Source: JADKHC01 sp047600805 (lineage in GTDB: Bacteria; Verrucomicrobiota; Verrucomicrobiia; Opitutales; Opitutaceae). From it: a stretch of DNA of 64,000 nt. The position numbers and the translations under genes were made by a program. The stretch spans positions 558,001 to 622,000 of the forward strand of contig JASGKG010000001.1 in NCBI GenBank assembly GCA_047600805.1, written 5' to 3'. Shown one piece after another: positions 9,052 through 18,130 of this stretch. The notes under the pieces were generated by a model. It was not told the origin of the DNA. It ran no database searches and worked only from the letters and a program-made list of their open reading frames with translations. Every line of letters begins with the position of its first letter. The stretch's first letter is position 1.

Positions 9052-10653
9052 CTACTGCTGTTTGTCCATTGCCCAATCTTTCACGCGTTTTGTGACCGGA
9101 GCCTGGGATTTGTTTTCGACGCGGGCCGTGGCCTCGGCCTGAACGACTTTTGTGTCGACGGACTTTTCGTTGGCCAAGTCGCGAACGACATGCGGTGTCA
9201 CAAAAAAGATCAGTTCGGTCCGCTCGGAAGTATCGTACTTCCCGGAAAACGCTTTGCCCAACAAAGGAATATCGCCCAAGAGGGGCACCTTTCGGCGGTT
9301 GGTTGTCGTGCTGTTTTGCACGAGGCCGCCCATTATAACGGTGGCACCGTCACGGACGCGAACGATGGACGAGGCCTGGCGAATGTCGATGACCGGCGCG
9401 TTGGTATTGCCGCTAGCGGATGTGTCGGTGCGAACGAGGCGGCTCACCGCCGGTGTGATGTCGAGGGTGATCAGGCCGTCGTCAGAAACCTGGGGAGTGA
9501 TTGAAAGCACTGTGCCAACGGTGATGGTCTGAATTGTTTCGGTAATGTCGGTTGTGGTCGCGGTACCTGAGCTTTGGGTTGTCTTGGTGGTTAGAAATAC
9601 TGGCAAGTCCTGTCCCACGCGAACGACGGATGGCTGATTGTTAAGGGTGCGTAGGCGGGGTTTGGATACGACTTTGAGTTGCCCCTGCTGCTCGAGTGCC
9701 TCGATAATCGCCGCGGTGTTGCCGCGTTGATGGACGATCTGCAAACCGGGAGCTCCCGGTGAATTGCCGTAAAGCGGTGTTTGAACGATGAGGCCGCCGG
9801 TCGAGGCGAGCCCTAAAGTGCCGGGGATCGTGTTGAAGGAGCTATCCAGTTTCTCCTCGATTCGCTGCCAGTTGACACCGAGCTGGTTGGTTTTGCCGAG
9901 TGTGATTTCATAGATTTCCACTTCGAGGTCGACCTGCCGGACGACGTTTTCTGTCACGGTCGCCAAAAACTTCGCAATCGTCTCCACGTTTCGGTGACTG
10001 TCGGAAACCAAAACCGTGCCTGCGAGACTGTTGACGGTGAAGCTGCCCTTGGGCGTGAGCATCGATTTGATTTGTTCAGAAAGTTCGCCCCAGAAGTTTA
10101 TCGTCGACGTATTGGTTACGGTCATGGTGGAGCCTTCGTTTTTACCCCCGCCACCCGCGGCCCCGCCACCGCCGCCACTACCGCCCGAAGAGCCACTCGA
10201 ACCGCCGCCCGAGCTAATTTGCACCGCGCTCGAGCCTTCGCCCGTGCGCGTCGTGTGGATGTAGTCGATGTGGAAAATTCTCGTTTCGCGGTTGCGAATA
10301 CGGAGCAGGCGACCTTCACGTACGAAGTAATAACCATTAGCCTCCAACAAAGCGCCCATCGCGAGATCGAGCGGAAGGTCGCGAAAATCTACGGTGACGT
10401 CGCCTTCAACATCGAGATCCGGAACGATATTGAGGTTGTTGGCTCGGGCGAAGAGGGCGAGCGCCTGCTTGATGGGCACTCCGTCGGCGCTGAAGCTGAA
10501 GTTCGCTGTTGGTTCGGCAACGCCGACGCTGGACAGCGTGGAAGCCAACGAAGGTTGGGCTGGCGCCTCTTGCGCGGAAGCACTGGCGCATCCCATGAGG
10601 CCGATGGCGCAGAACAATGTTTGCGGGAGTGTACGTAAATACGTCGTTTTCAT
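9052..10653 (-). CDS. Secretin, MshL/PilQ/GspD-like outer-membrane channel
   Basis: A 533-residue protein with a signal peptide (LFCAIGLMGCASASAQE). An STN/N0-like segment follows (FSFSADGVPIKQALALFAR, VTVDFRDLPLDLAMGALL). Then come a Gly/Ser-rich linker, an N1-like part (GTVLVSDSHRNVETI) and the secretin core (LKVVSKPRLRTLNNQ, DGATVIMGGLVQN, VPLLGDIPLLGKAF, ELIFFVTPHVV). It should form the multimeric outer-membrane gate of the pilus or secretion machine encoded upstream. Start ATG 10653 overlaps the stop of the PilP-like gene by four bases (ATGA), indicating translational coupling. In-frame sequence upstream of 10653 belongs to the neighbouring gene. Confidence 0.9.
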   Translation of the reverse strand: MKTTYLRTLPQTLFCAIGLMGCASASAQEAPAQPSLASTLSSVGVAEPTANFSFSADGVPIKQALALFARANNLNIVPDLDVEGDVTVDFRDLPLDLAMGALLEANGYYFVREGRLLRIRNRETRIFHIDYIHTTRTGEGSSAVQISSGGGSSGSSGGSGGGGGAAGGGGKNEGSTMTVTNTSTINFWGELSEQIKSMLTPKGSFTVNSLAGTVLVSDSHRNVETIAKFLATVTENVVRQVDLEVEIYEITLGKTNQLGVNWQRIEEKLDSSFNTIPGTLGLASTGGLIVQTPLYGNSPGAPGLQIVHQRGNTAAIIEALEQQGQLKVVSKPRLRTLNNQPSVVRVGQDLPVFLTTKTTQSSGTATTTDITETIQTITVGTVLSITPQVSDDGLITLDITPAVSRLVRTDTSASGNTNAPVIDIRQASSIVRVRDGATVIMGGLVQNSTTTNRRKVPLLGDIPLLGKAFSGKYDTSERTELIFFVTPHVVRDLANEKSVDTKVVQAEATARVENKSQAPVTKRVKDWAMDKQQ

Positions 10654-11186
10654 GGGCTGGATAGGTTGGCCGAAATTCGTGCGGGCGTTTTGAGCGTAAA
10701 AGTATTGCCGGTTTCGAGCAGGGTTCGGCCTTTCCAATGGGAGAGCCATATTCCGTTTGGTGCAGCCGATTCGATGGTCAGGCGTCCGATGGAATCACCA
10801 ATGCGGCAAATGCGGTTGTTCACCACCGCGAGCGTCACGCCGTTCTGGTTCCAAAGGGCTGACAAATGAGCGGTATCGACCGCCTCCGGCTCTTGAGAGG
10901 TTGGCTCAGTCGACTGGGTTGGCGTGGGGGTGTTTTTTGGGGCGAACGGGTCACGTGTTGGTTTTGGCGCTGGTAGCTGTTTGAGGCTGTCGGTGGCAGC
11001 GACGTGAGGTAATCCGTCTGGCAAAGTTTCTGGGCTTCCTGTGGATGCAAGCGCCTCTTCCGGCGCAGGCGCTGCGATAGGACCTGTCCCTTGGGTTGAA
11101 TTAGGCGAAATCGCCGACCAGACGACCGCGATGGCGGCGACGGCGAGCAAGACGACGAACCAGGGTTTGTTAAGGAGTTTTCTCAT
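10650..11186 (-). CDS. PilP-like inner-membrane pilus protein
   Basis: A 178-residue protein with one N-terminal membrane segment (WFVVLLAVAAIAVVW). A Pro/Thr-rich periplasmic linker follows, containing PAPKPTRDPFAPKNTP. The small C-terminal domain reads VVNNRICRIGDSIGRL and ends LKTPARISANLSSP. The DPF motif before a small beta domain is typical of PilP/GspC-like proteins, which link the inner-membrane PilN/PilO pair to the secretin. The start at 11186 overlaps the end of the PilO-like gene by 17 bases. Confidence 0.7.
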   Translation of the reverse strand: MRKLLNKPWFVVLLAVAAIAVVWSAISPNSTQGTGPIAAPAPEEALASTGSPETLPDGLPHVAATDSLKQLPAPKPTRDPFAPKNTPTPTQSTEPTSQEPEAVDTAHLSALWNQNGVTLAVVNNRICRIGDSIGRLTIESAAPNGIWLSHWKGRTLLETGNTFTLKTPARISANLSSP

Positions 11187-11814
11187 CGGGTACGCGGCAG
11201 CCGATCCGCAGAAAAAGTTCCACAGACCGCTTACCTTGTTCATCGGCACGAAGGCTGAGCCGGGTTAGGTCAACCCAACGATCGGTCGCGGTCATCTTCT
11301 CAAGAAAAGCGAGGAGAGAGGCGAACGGTTGGCTGTTTTCGATGGATGGCGAAAGTTTTCCTTTGACCGGAAGGAAATACATATGCGCCTCGGCAGGGGA
11401 GGGAGGCGTTGGCGGTGTGGTGGGCGTGAAAACGGCCGACCATCCGAAATTCGGGGCGAGATCACGGAGCCGGTCCAGGGTAGAAGGCAGTTGGTTGGGC
11501 TGTGCGAGGAGTACTTGGCCGGCGGCGACGGCGCGCGCTGCTGTTTCCGTGGCCTGCTGTTCGGACATTGTCAGTCGGAGGTCGGCCACTTCTTGTTCCA
11601 ATGCGATGAAGGGCTGATGAGCTGTCCGAACCGATCGGATTTGCGGGGCGCGCCAAGCCAAGTTCCACAGTAATATGGTGAGCGTCACGACGACGGGTAG
11701 GGCGATGGGAAGCAGGCGCTTGATCCGTAGTTTTCGAGGAGCATCGGGCCACCCCGGCACGTCGGTCAGGATCTGCCACAGCGGATTAACGAGTGCTTTG
11801 AACTTATTTTTCAA
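11170..11814 (-). CDS. PilO-like pilus assembly protein (TTG start)
   Basis: About 214 residues: a short cytoplasmic N-terminus, one membrane segment (LLPIALPVVVTLTILLW), a coiled-coil-like stretch (LEQEVADLRLTMSEQQA) and a compact C-terminal domain with LLAFLEKMTATDRWVDLTRL. This is the PilO layout. I chose TTG 11814 because it overlaps the stop of the PilM-like gene by 11 bases and keeps the short N-terminus. The frame is open to 12294, but that part is only a shadow of the upstream gene. The exact start is uncertain. Confidence 0.72.
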   Translation of the reverse strand: MKNKFKALVNPLWQILTDVPGWPDAPRKLRIKRLLPIALPVVVTLTILLWNLAWRAPQIRSVRTAHQPFIALEQEVADLRLTMSEQQATETAARAVAAGQVLLAQPNQLPSTLDRLRDLAPNFGWSAVFTPTTPPTPPSPAEAHMYFLPVKGKLSPSIENSQPFASLLAFLEKMTATDRWVDLTRLSLRADEQGKRSVELFLRIGCRVPDEKTP

Positions 11815-13336
11815 GGACCGTGCCCTCCAGGCTGAATCGTTGAATTTCTGCCGCTCCAAAACTGTTCGGAGTGGACGAGGACATAATCCGACTGCCATCG
11901 CTAAAACGGGCATGAAGCGGACCCTTTTCCAGTTGCTGTTGAACGCCCGTGATGAGATCGCGGGCGATCTCTTCTTCGGCCTCAATCGTGCCATCGACGC
12001 GGAAAGACCAGCCGCCTGTTTCGATCTCTCGCTTCGTATTGAACTCCGTGAGGCGAGCACTTTCGGGCAACGCTTCGGCGATGATCCCCAGGATTCGTGC
12101 AGGAATGGCGGGAAGTCTTCCGGCTTCGACCATCGTGATGAATTCCCGGTCGCGCGTGACTTTCTCGTTTCGATGCAGAAGTTGAGCCTGCTCGGCTTTA
12201 AGCGCAGGAACTCGAGCTGCGAGCCTTTCCAAGCGGGACCTTTCCACGTTCCATTTTTGTGAACTACTCCAAGTGGAAAAGAGCGTCGCTGCAAGGGCGA
12301 GCCAGGCCGCGGCCAATAAACTGTACCTAATGAGTTGGTGCTGGCGTTTTCGCCTCAGATAGCCGGCGAGCAGGTTAATGGGCTGCTGAGGGGAAAGGCG
12401 GATCGAAGTTTGCAGCCAGTCGATCGGTGTTGTTGGAAGCACAACGATCTTTCGGGAAGCGCCGCACTTGGCTTTGAGCTCGTCCGAGGCTGAACCGCTC
12501 TGAGCCATCAGCCAAATGCGATCGACTGCGCAATCAAAGTGCTGTTTGGCGAACAAGAGAGAGCGATTCACTTCCACGCCCACGCGAGTCGCCTCGCGAT
12601 TTATATCAGCGATAATGGTTCTGGAAAAAAGAAGCGATGTCCCCACTTTGCCGGCGACTACACTGGTACTGGAGCCAACTTCGGCCACGACGATGACCGG
12701 TGTGTCCTTGCCGGCGGGGATTTTGTTCAGCTCGTATTGGAGGGGTACGACGAGTGGGATGATGCGTGTGAGATCCAGGTGGCGGGCGAGCAGCACGCGA
12801 TTGAGTTGATCGTAGAAACTGCGGGGCAGCAGATGCAGGATGATGGCCTGCTCTTGCTTCATGGCCACGGTGGGCTGGCTCACCCAAAGTACAGGACCAT
12901 TCTCCTGCTGGTGGCGTTGGATGCGTCCCTTGAGATAGGATTTCCCAGCTGCTTCGGAAAAACCGGGAATCGTTTCGGCGTGATGGACGAACAACTCGTT
13001 TTCCAGCAGCAGAAACATTTCCGTACCGCCAAATTCCAATTTCGCGAGCATCTCATCGACGACGCCTTCAAACTCGGCCACCTTCAGGATCGGATTAGCG
13101 GCGGACCAGCTGGACAGCATCTTCTGGCGACGGAAGGTCGCGGCGTGCAAGCTGCCGTTGAACCAGGCTACTCCGAGCACATCGCTGTTCCCCTTGAGAA
13201 CGCGCGGCGTTTCCTTGCGAGGAGTCTGCTCGGTGGGTTCTGTGGCGGGTGCCGGCGTTTCCGGAGCCGAGGGTGGCGCATCAGCCTGAGCATTGGCTTC
13301 TGCGAGCAGTCTGGAAATTTCGTCTTGGTCGCTCAT
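11804..13336 (-). CDS. PilM-PilN-like fusion protein
   Basis: A 510-residue protein. After a disordered Pro/Ala/Thr-rich N-terminus, residues ~50-330 look like a PilM actin-fold domain (VIVVAEVGSSTSVV in the position of the phosphate loop, FSRTIIADINREATRVGVE). A single membrane helix follows near 335-360 (YSLLAAAWLALAATLF). The C-terminal ~140 residues are PilN-like (LERLAARVPALKAEQAQL, ILGIIAEALPESARL). In most bacteria PilM is cytosolic and binds a separate PilN tail, so here the two appear joined. The start overlaps the preceding pseudopilin stop by four bases (ATGA). Confidence 0.72.
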   Translation of the reverse strand: MSDQDEISRLLAEANAQADAPPSAPETPAPATEPTEQTPRKETPRVLKGNSDVLGVAWFNGSLHAATFRRQKMLSSWSAANPILKVAEFEGVVDEMLAKLEFGGTEMFLLLENELFVHHAETIPGFSEAAGKSYLKGRIQRHQQENGPVLWVSQPTVAMKQEQAIILHLLPRSFYDQLNRVLLARHLDLTRIIPLVVPLQYELNKIPAGKDTPVIVVAEVGSSTSVVAGKVGTSLLFSRTIIADINREATRVGVEVNRSLLFAKQHFDCAVDRIWLMAQSGSASDELKAKCGASRKIVVLPTTPIDWLQTSIRLSPQQPINLLAGYLRRKRQHQLIRYSLLAAAWLALAATLFSTWSSSQKWNVERSRLERLAARVPALKAEQAQLLHRNEKVTRDREFITMVEAGRLPAIPARILGIIAEALPESARLTEFNTKREIETGGWSFRVDGTIEAEEEIARDLITGVQQQLEKGPLHARFSDGSRIMSSSTPNSFGAAEIQRFSLEGTVLEK

Positions 13337-14166
13337 TGCAGTTGCCAGTGGTTAGCGTCGGTATAGCCGAAATTCTTTACGCCTGAGCTCGCCACATAGG
13401 TATAGCTCAAAACAGTGCGTCCTGCATCGTTATACAGATTGAGCTGCTCGTTGGGTCGGAGGGTGAGCGTGATCGTAGGTGTTGGCGCCCTCGGAAGCGT
13501 GCCCACGTAAGGATTCCCGATGGTGGGGATGACTTGATAGCCTGGCGTTGTACCGGTGCTATTGTTCGTCAGCTTTACGGTTGAATATAGTGAGTCCAGA
13601 TTCACCCGTTGAATAACGAGATAATCTCCGGCAGTTTGGTTAGTGCCGATGCGAAGTGCAGTGCGCCAAGTGGCCCATCCACCCCATCCGGCGCCCGGAA
13701 TCTGTCCGTCGATCGTGTTCCAAACAGCATCGAAGCTCGCGAGGGTTCCCAGGTTTCCGGCTGTCGGTACGGGCAGGTTTAGGTGCATCACCGAGAGAAC
13801 CAGAAGGCGTTTGGGAGGATTCGCGCCCGATGGTTCGTAGATGAAAACGCGCGAGATCTGACGTTTATTGAGGACGAGATCTGTCGGACTCAGGTCGACG
13901 AATGGGGAAAGCTCCTGATCCCAGCTGACACCGCGTGTGCCGGGCAACCAGCCTTTGAGTTGGAAAAAGTACTTCGCCTGCGTGCCGATATTATTGAGTG
14001 TTTGCGCTTCTGCTTGGACTGCTAAGTGATCGACGTTGCGCAGCGCGTTTGGAACGACCACAGCCGCCATAATCGCCATCACAGCGATCACGCCTACCAT
14101 TTCCAGCAACGTGAAGCCGCGTTGTGCGATGAGGCGAAGAGGCGTTGGCGGATGGAGCGTTTTCAT
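13333..14166 (-). CDS. Prepilin-like protein (pseudopilin)
   Basis: A 277-residue protein with a type IV prepilin leader: basic N-terminus, then RG followed by FTLLEMVGVIAVMAIMAAVV, with Glu at mature position +5. It should be cut by a prepilin peptidase, which is not encoded in the window. The C-terminal ~230 residues are unfamiliar and unusually long for a minor pilin. Start ATG 14166 overlaps the PilC/GspF stop (ATGA), and its own stop overlaps the PilM-like start, so it is embedded in a coupled operon. Confidence 0.85.
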   Translation of the reverse strand: MKTLHPPTPLRLIAQRGFTLLEMVGVIAVMAIMAAVVVPNALRNVDHLAVQAEAQTLNNIGTQAKYFFQLKGWLPGTRGVSWDQELSPFVDLSPTDLVLNKRQISRVFIYEPSGANPPKRLLVLSVMHLNLPVPTAGNLGTLASFDAVWNTIDGQIPGAGWGGWATWRTALRIGTNQTAGDYLVIQRVNLDSLYSTVKLTNNSTGTTPGYQVIPTIGNPYVGTLPRAPTPTITLTLRPNEQLNLYNDAGRTVLSYTYVASSGVKNFGYTDANHWQLQ

Positions 14167-15362
14167 CGCGCGTTCCAAAGTTGCAGGATCGGCAGGACCA
14201 CGGCCATTGCCACGAAGCCCACGACGCCAATCAGCGTGAGCATCACGAGCGGATCGAAGATCGCGAAAACGATTTTGATGCGACGCGGGATGATCTTGTT
14301 ATAGTAATCCGAAACATTCTGTAGGGCCACGTCGAGGGTGCCTGAGGTTTCACCCGTGGAGATCATCGTTACCACCGTGGCGGGAAACACGTCGTGTTTC
14401 GCGAGCCCTTTGCTGAATGGAACGCCCTCGGTCACCCCCTGGCGGACCTGTTCAAGGGCTTGTTCGATGGCGCGATTTCCAACGAGCTTTTTGCAGATTT
14501 CCAATCCACGAAGCAAGGGGATGCCCGAGCGGTAGAGCATGGCCAGGTTATGCGCAAAGCGTGAGAGCGCGAACATTCCGACGAGCGGTCCGAAGATCGG
14601 GATCTGCATGAGCGCGCGATCGATTTGGCCAGCATATCGTTCTGAGCGCATCAACATCTTGAACCCGAAGAAACCGCCAACGCAAAGGGCGAGGATCACC
14701 GGCCAGCCGGTCAACAGGCAGTTGCTGATGCCGATCGTGATTCGTGTGACCAACGGAACCCCAAGCTGAAGGTCCTTTAAGAGGCTAACGAATCGGGGCA
14801 CGATAAACGTGAAGAGGAGCAACACGAGGGCGCCCGACGCTCCGGTGACAATCAGAGGATAAACGAGCGCTTGCCGGATGTCGCCGAACAGATGGTCTAA
14901 CCATTCGTAATACCCGCTCAGGCTTTCAAAAACCTCGGGAAGATGTCCGCTGATCTCGCCCGCTTGAACGATGGCGATGACTTGGGGCGGAAACGTTCGC
15001 GGGTAAAGCGCCATTGCTTGATGAAGCTGCACGCCGATGGTGATTTGGTCGCGCAGACTGGTGAGTACCGTGCCGAGTCGTGTGCCTTCGGCGTCGGTGG
15101 CCAAACGATTTATGGCGTTCGGCACCGAAATTCCGGCCCGCAGAAGCAACGCCATTTGCACGAAAAAATTGATGAGTTCTCCGCGCTTAACCTTGATATC
15201 GTAGGTGTCGCCGGTCGCCGCGGCGGCACCTTCTTTCGCATCGAGCAACCAAATGCCGGCGGCTCGCAGGCGGCTCTCCGCGACGGTGAGATTGTCCGCT
15301 TCGATGGCGCCGTAAACGACTTCGCCCGTCGTATTGTATGCGCGATATCGATACATGCTCAT
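14163..15362 (-). CDS. PilC/GspF inner-membrane platform protein
   Basis: A 399-residue polytopic protein starting MSMYRYRAYNTTGEVVYG. It has two GspF-type repeats (FVQMALLLRAGISVPNAINR and FAHNLAMLYRSGIPLLRGLE) and membrane segments (YPLIVTGASGALVLLLFTFI, LTLIGVVGFVAMAVVLPIL). It anchors the assembly ATPase and pulls pseudopilins from the membrane. The start lies six bases after the PilB/GspE stop. A second in-frame ATG at 15356 is equally possible. Confidence 0.92.
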   Translation of the reverse strand: MSMYRYRAYNTTGEVVYGAIEADNLTVAESRLRAAGIWLLDAKEGAAAATGDTYDIKVKRGELINFFVQMALLLRAGISVPNAINRLATDAEGTRLGTVLTSLRDQITIGVQLHQAMALYPRTFPPQVIAIVQAGEISGHLPEVFESLSGYYEWLDHLFGDIRQALVYPLIVTGASGALVLLLFTFIVPRFVSLLKDLQLGVPLVTRITIGISNCLLTGWPVILALCVGGFFGFKMLMRSERYAGQIDRALMQIPIFGPLVGMFALSRFAHNLAMLYRSGIPLLRGLEICKKLVGNRAIEQALEQVRQGVTEGVPFSKGLAKHDVFPATVVTMISTGETSGTLDVALQNVSDYYNKIIPRRIKIVFAIFDPLVMLTLIGVVGFVAMAVVLPILQLWNAR

Positions 15363-15367
15363 GGGCG

Positions 15368-17107
15368 TCAGCTGGCGAAGGCCACGCGGAAAACTTCCTC
15401 GAGAGAAGTATCGCCGGCGAAGGCTCGACGAAGACCATCGTCGAACAAGCGCAACATGCCTTTCTCTTTCGCGAGGTTTTGGAGCTTGTCGACGTTGCCG
15501 GTGGTGAGGATCGGGTGATAGTCGTCCGTCACTTCGAAGAGCTCGAAAATCGCGACGCGGCCTTTGTAGCCTTGGTGGCGGCACTCGGGGCAGCCACGTG
15601 GGCGCCAGAGCTTGGGCTCCTTGTCTTCCGGTATCGGAAGGTTGAAGGACCGCATGTGTTCACACGGATTGACGAGCGGTTCGCGGCAGGTGGGGCAGAG
15701 CCGGCGCACAAGCCGTTGCGCAATGATCAGGTGCAGCGTGGCAGGGAGAAGAAATGGTTCGACCCCGAGGTCGATGAGTCGCGGCACAGCGCTGATCGAA
15801 TCGTTCGTGTGCAGAGAGCTGAACACCAAGTGGCCGGTGAGCGCAGCGCGGGTCATCAACTGCGCCGTTTCGGTGTCGCGAGTTTCGCCGACGAGCAGAA
15901 CGTCAGGATCCTGCCGCAACAACGTGCGCAAGCCCGTGCTGAAGGTAAGGCCTATCTTCTCGTTGATCTGGGTCTGGCGGATTTGTGGCAGCCGATATTC
16001 GATCGGATCTTCCAACGTGAAGACGGCCCGTTCGGTTCGGTTTACGCTGTTGAGCGCGGTATAGAGTGTAGTGGTTTTTCCGCTACCGGTCGGGCCGGTG
16101 ACGAGGATGATGCCGTGAGGCCGGTTTACGGCCTTTGTAAGAATTTCCTCATGGGCTTTGACCAACCCGAGAGAGCGGATGCTGCGCAGCAAATTGCCGC
16201 TATCAAGAATGCGCAGCACGACGCTTTCGCCGTAACTGGTCGGCATACATGAAACGCGCAAATTCAGTTCGCGCCGGCCGTGGGTGAAACTGAAACGGCC
16301 ATCTTGCGGTAGTCGTGTCTCGGATACATCGAGATTGGCCATGACCTTGATGCGCGCGATGAACGGATCCTGGAGATCCTTCGGCACGAGCATGGAGGCC
16401 TGCATGATGCCGTCGGTGCGCATGCGGATGCGCAGGGATTTTTCGTCGGGCTCGAAGTGGATGTCGCTGGCGGTCTTTCTTACTGCGGCGACGATGATCT
16501 GTTCGATCGCCCGAATCATCGGCGCGGTCGTATCATCGGCGCTCTTGTGCTCGCTGATTTTCATCAGCTCGTCGATCGTCTGATCGAGCGAACCCTCGCG
16601 TTCGTGAGACGCGGCGAGCTTTTCGAGGATGCTCGGCTTGGGAGCCGTCAGCACCTCGACCTTGAGGCGAGTGAGTTGTTCGACGCGGTCGATTGCCACG
16701 ACGTCGAACGGATCGGCCATGATCAACGTGAGCGTGTCACGCGTATGGCGATAGGGGAGGATGACGGCTTCTTTGCAGTATTCGTAAGGGACGAGTGCGA
16801 TGGTTTCGGCCACCGTTTCGACCTTTGAAACATCGATTGTCGGAGTCTGCGCGTCTTGCGCGAGAAACGAGGCGATGTCTTCTTCGGTCGCGAGCCCAAG
16901 CTTTTGAATGACTCTGCCGATGAGTTCGCCGGACCGCTTTTGTTCGCGTACGGCGAGTTCGAGTTGCTGTGGCGTAATTAACCCAGCTTCCACCAAGCGG
17001 TCTCCGAGGCGCTTGGTGGTGGACTGCTTGAAAAATTGGCCGAACTCCAGTCGCGCGAGGTCGACTGGACCGTCTCCGTCCTGCTGAATGAATTTCGCTT
17101 TGGCCAT
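15368..17107 (-). CDS. PilB/GspE assembly ATPase
   Basis: A 579-residue hexameric traffic ATPase that powers pilus or pseudopilus extension. The N-terminal MshEN/GspE_N domain (LGDRLVEAGLITPQQLELAV) is followed by Walker A GPTGSGKTTTL, the Asp box near LEDPIEY, Walker B region DPDVLLVGETRD, the His box SSLHTNDS, and a CPTC...CPEC zinc-binding pair typical of the PilB/GspE branch. No PilT-type retraction ATPase is present nearby. Lacking PilT favours a secretion-type or non-retracting system, although PilT may be encoded elsewhere. Confidence 0.93.
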   Translation of the reverse strand: MAKAKFIQQDGDGPVDLARLEFGQFFKQSTTKRLGDRLVEAGLITPQQLELAVREQKRSGELIGRVIQKLGLATEEDIASFLAQDAQTPTIDVSKVETVAETIALVPYEYCKEAVILPYRHTRDTLTLIMADPFDVVAIDRVEQLTRLKVEVLTAPKPSILEKLAASHEREGSLDQTIDELMKISEHKSADDTTAPMIRAIEQIIVAAVRKTASDIHFEPDEKSLRIRMRTDGIMQASMLVPKDLQDPFIARIKVMANLDVSETRLPQDGRFSFTHGRRELNLRVSCMPTSYGESVVLRILDSGNLLRSIRSLGLVKAHEEILTKAVNRPHGIILVTGPTGSGKTTTLYTALNSVNRTERAVFTLEDPIEYRLPQIRQTQINEKIGLTFSTGLRTLLRQDPDVLLVGETRDTETAQLMTRAALTGHLVFSSLHTNDSISAVPRLIDLGVEPFLLPATLHLIIAQRLVRRLCPTCREPLVNPCEHMRSFNLPIPEDKEPKLWRPRGCPECRHQGYKGRVAIFELFEVTDDYHPILTTGNVDKLQNLAKEKGMLRLFDDGLRRAFAGDTSLEEVFRVAFAS

Positions 17108-17175
17108 GACTTACGGTTCGGTGCAGCCTAGAAACCGCACCGGTCCGCTAAATGAAACGTGCGTGGCTTGGCTGC

Positions 17176-17850
17176 TTACTGATGTGCGATGTAGACGTAG
17201 ACGTTTGTTGTGCCGGCGGTTGGAGCGGCATAGACGACGCGGCCTGCGTTATCGGCGGCGCCCAAGGCAGCAGAAGCGATTTCACCGTCGATGCGGAGAC
17301 TGAGCTCACGCGCTTCGGATGCAGTGACTCCGAGGATGGCGGCTGAGACTACGCGCACGCTGGCCGGAAGGTTGAGGTTGTTGCCGGCGATGCGGAAATT
17401 CGCGCCATTGGCGACCGACGGGGCCGTGCCGGGCACCGAGGCTTGGCAAATGATTCGGGATTGGGTGGTCTGGTTAGCGCCGCCTGCCCAAGTGTCGGTC
17501 GCACGGGTGTAAGTCGCAATGTTGCTGGCGACAGCGGCGGTGCCGATTTTTACGATAAAGCGCCCATCCAGTAAACCCTCTTGAATGAGAAGGTCATCCA
17601 GTCGCGCATTCGCGTTGGTTGTTGTGAGAGGGATGGTTCCGTATTTTCCCGCATAGTCGGAGACAGCAGATTTAATCGCATTCACCGAACTCGAGGCGCT
17701 GGTGATGCGCGCCGAGGCGATCGTTGAGAAGACCTTGGGTACGATGATGACCGCGAGAATCGCGATGATCGCGAGCACGCCGATCATTTCGACGAGACTG
17801 AAGCCACTTTGACGATGAGTTGGAGCAGACGTACGGAGATAATTTTTCAT
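17176..17850 (-). CDS. Prepilin, probable major (pseudo)pilin
   Basis: A 224-residue protein with leader ending in QSG and mature start FSLVEMIGVLAIIAILAVII with Glu at +5, the type IV pilin signature. The remaining ~190 residues are rich in Ala, Thr and Ser with no cysteines near the C-terminus, so there is no classic disulphide loop. It is first in the operon, 68 bases before the ATPase gene, and is preceded by the promoter-bearing gap, which suits the most abundant subunit. Confidence 0.87.
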   Translation of the reverse strand: MKNYLRTSAPTHRQSGFSLVEMIGVLAIIAILAVIIVPKVFSTIASARITSASSSVNAIKSAVSDYAGKYGTIPLTTTNANARLDDLLIQEGLLDGRFIVKIGTAAVASNIATYTRATDTWAGGANQTTQSRIICQASVPGTAPSVANGANFRIAGNNLNLPASVRVVSAAILGVTASEARELSLRIDGEIASAALGAADNAGRVVYAAPTAGTTNVYVYIAHQ

Positions 17851-18130
17851 AGAGGTAAATACCTTGTTGGGTTCACCTTAAATCGGCTGGAATAAGGGAA
17901 ACTTTAACCTTCGGCTGAGGGATTGCCCTAGCGAAATTCGAGACGCTGGATTCGATGGATAACGAACAGATATTCTGGCGTTTGATCGCGTGCGTGGCGC
18001 GAGCATGGAGCGCAATCAGGCTGCAGACTTATTAAACTACGACCTGTCTGCTAAGGGTTTTCGCAATTTGGCCGATATCCTAAATGTAATCCGCTTGGTG
18101 CGTCACCGAGCTCTTTTTGACCGTAAAACC
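17851..18130. other. Divergent intergenic region between pilin operon and signalling cluster
   Basis: A 280-base gap separates the minus-strand pilin operon from the plus-strand receiver gene, so promoters for both directions are expected here. Directly before the pilin ATG lies the palindrome AGGTAAATACCT (17853-17864), which could be an operator or sequester the start region. I see no convincing -35/-10 pair by eye. Confidence 0.4.

Noticed and set aside
11815..12294. N-terminal extension of the PilO-like frame
   Set aside because: It overlaps the PilM-like gene, and the residues have no PilO character; TTG 11814 is the better start.
12539..13366. A 275-codon plus-strand frame
   Set aside because: Antisense to the PilM-PilN-like gene, with no motif of its own.
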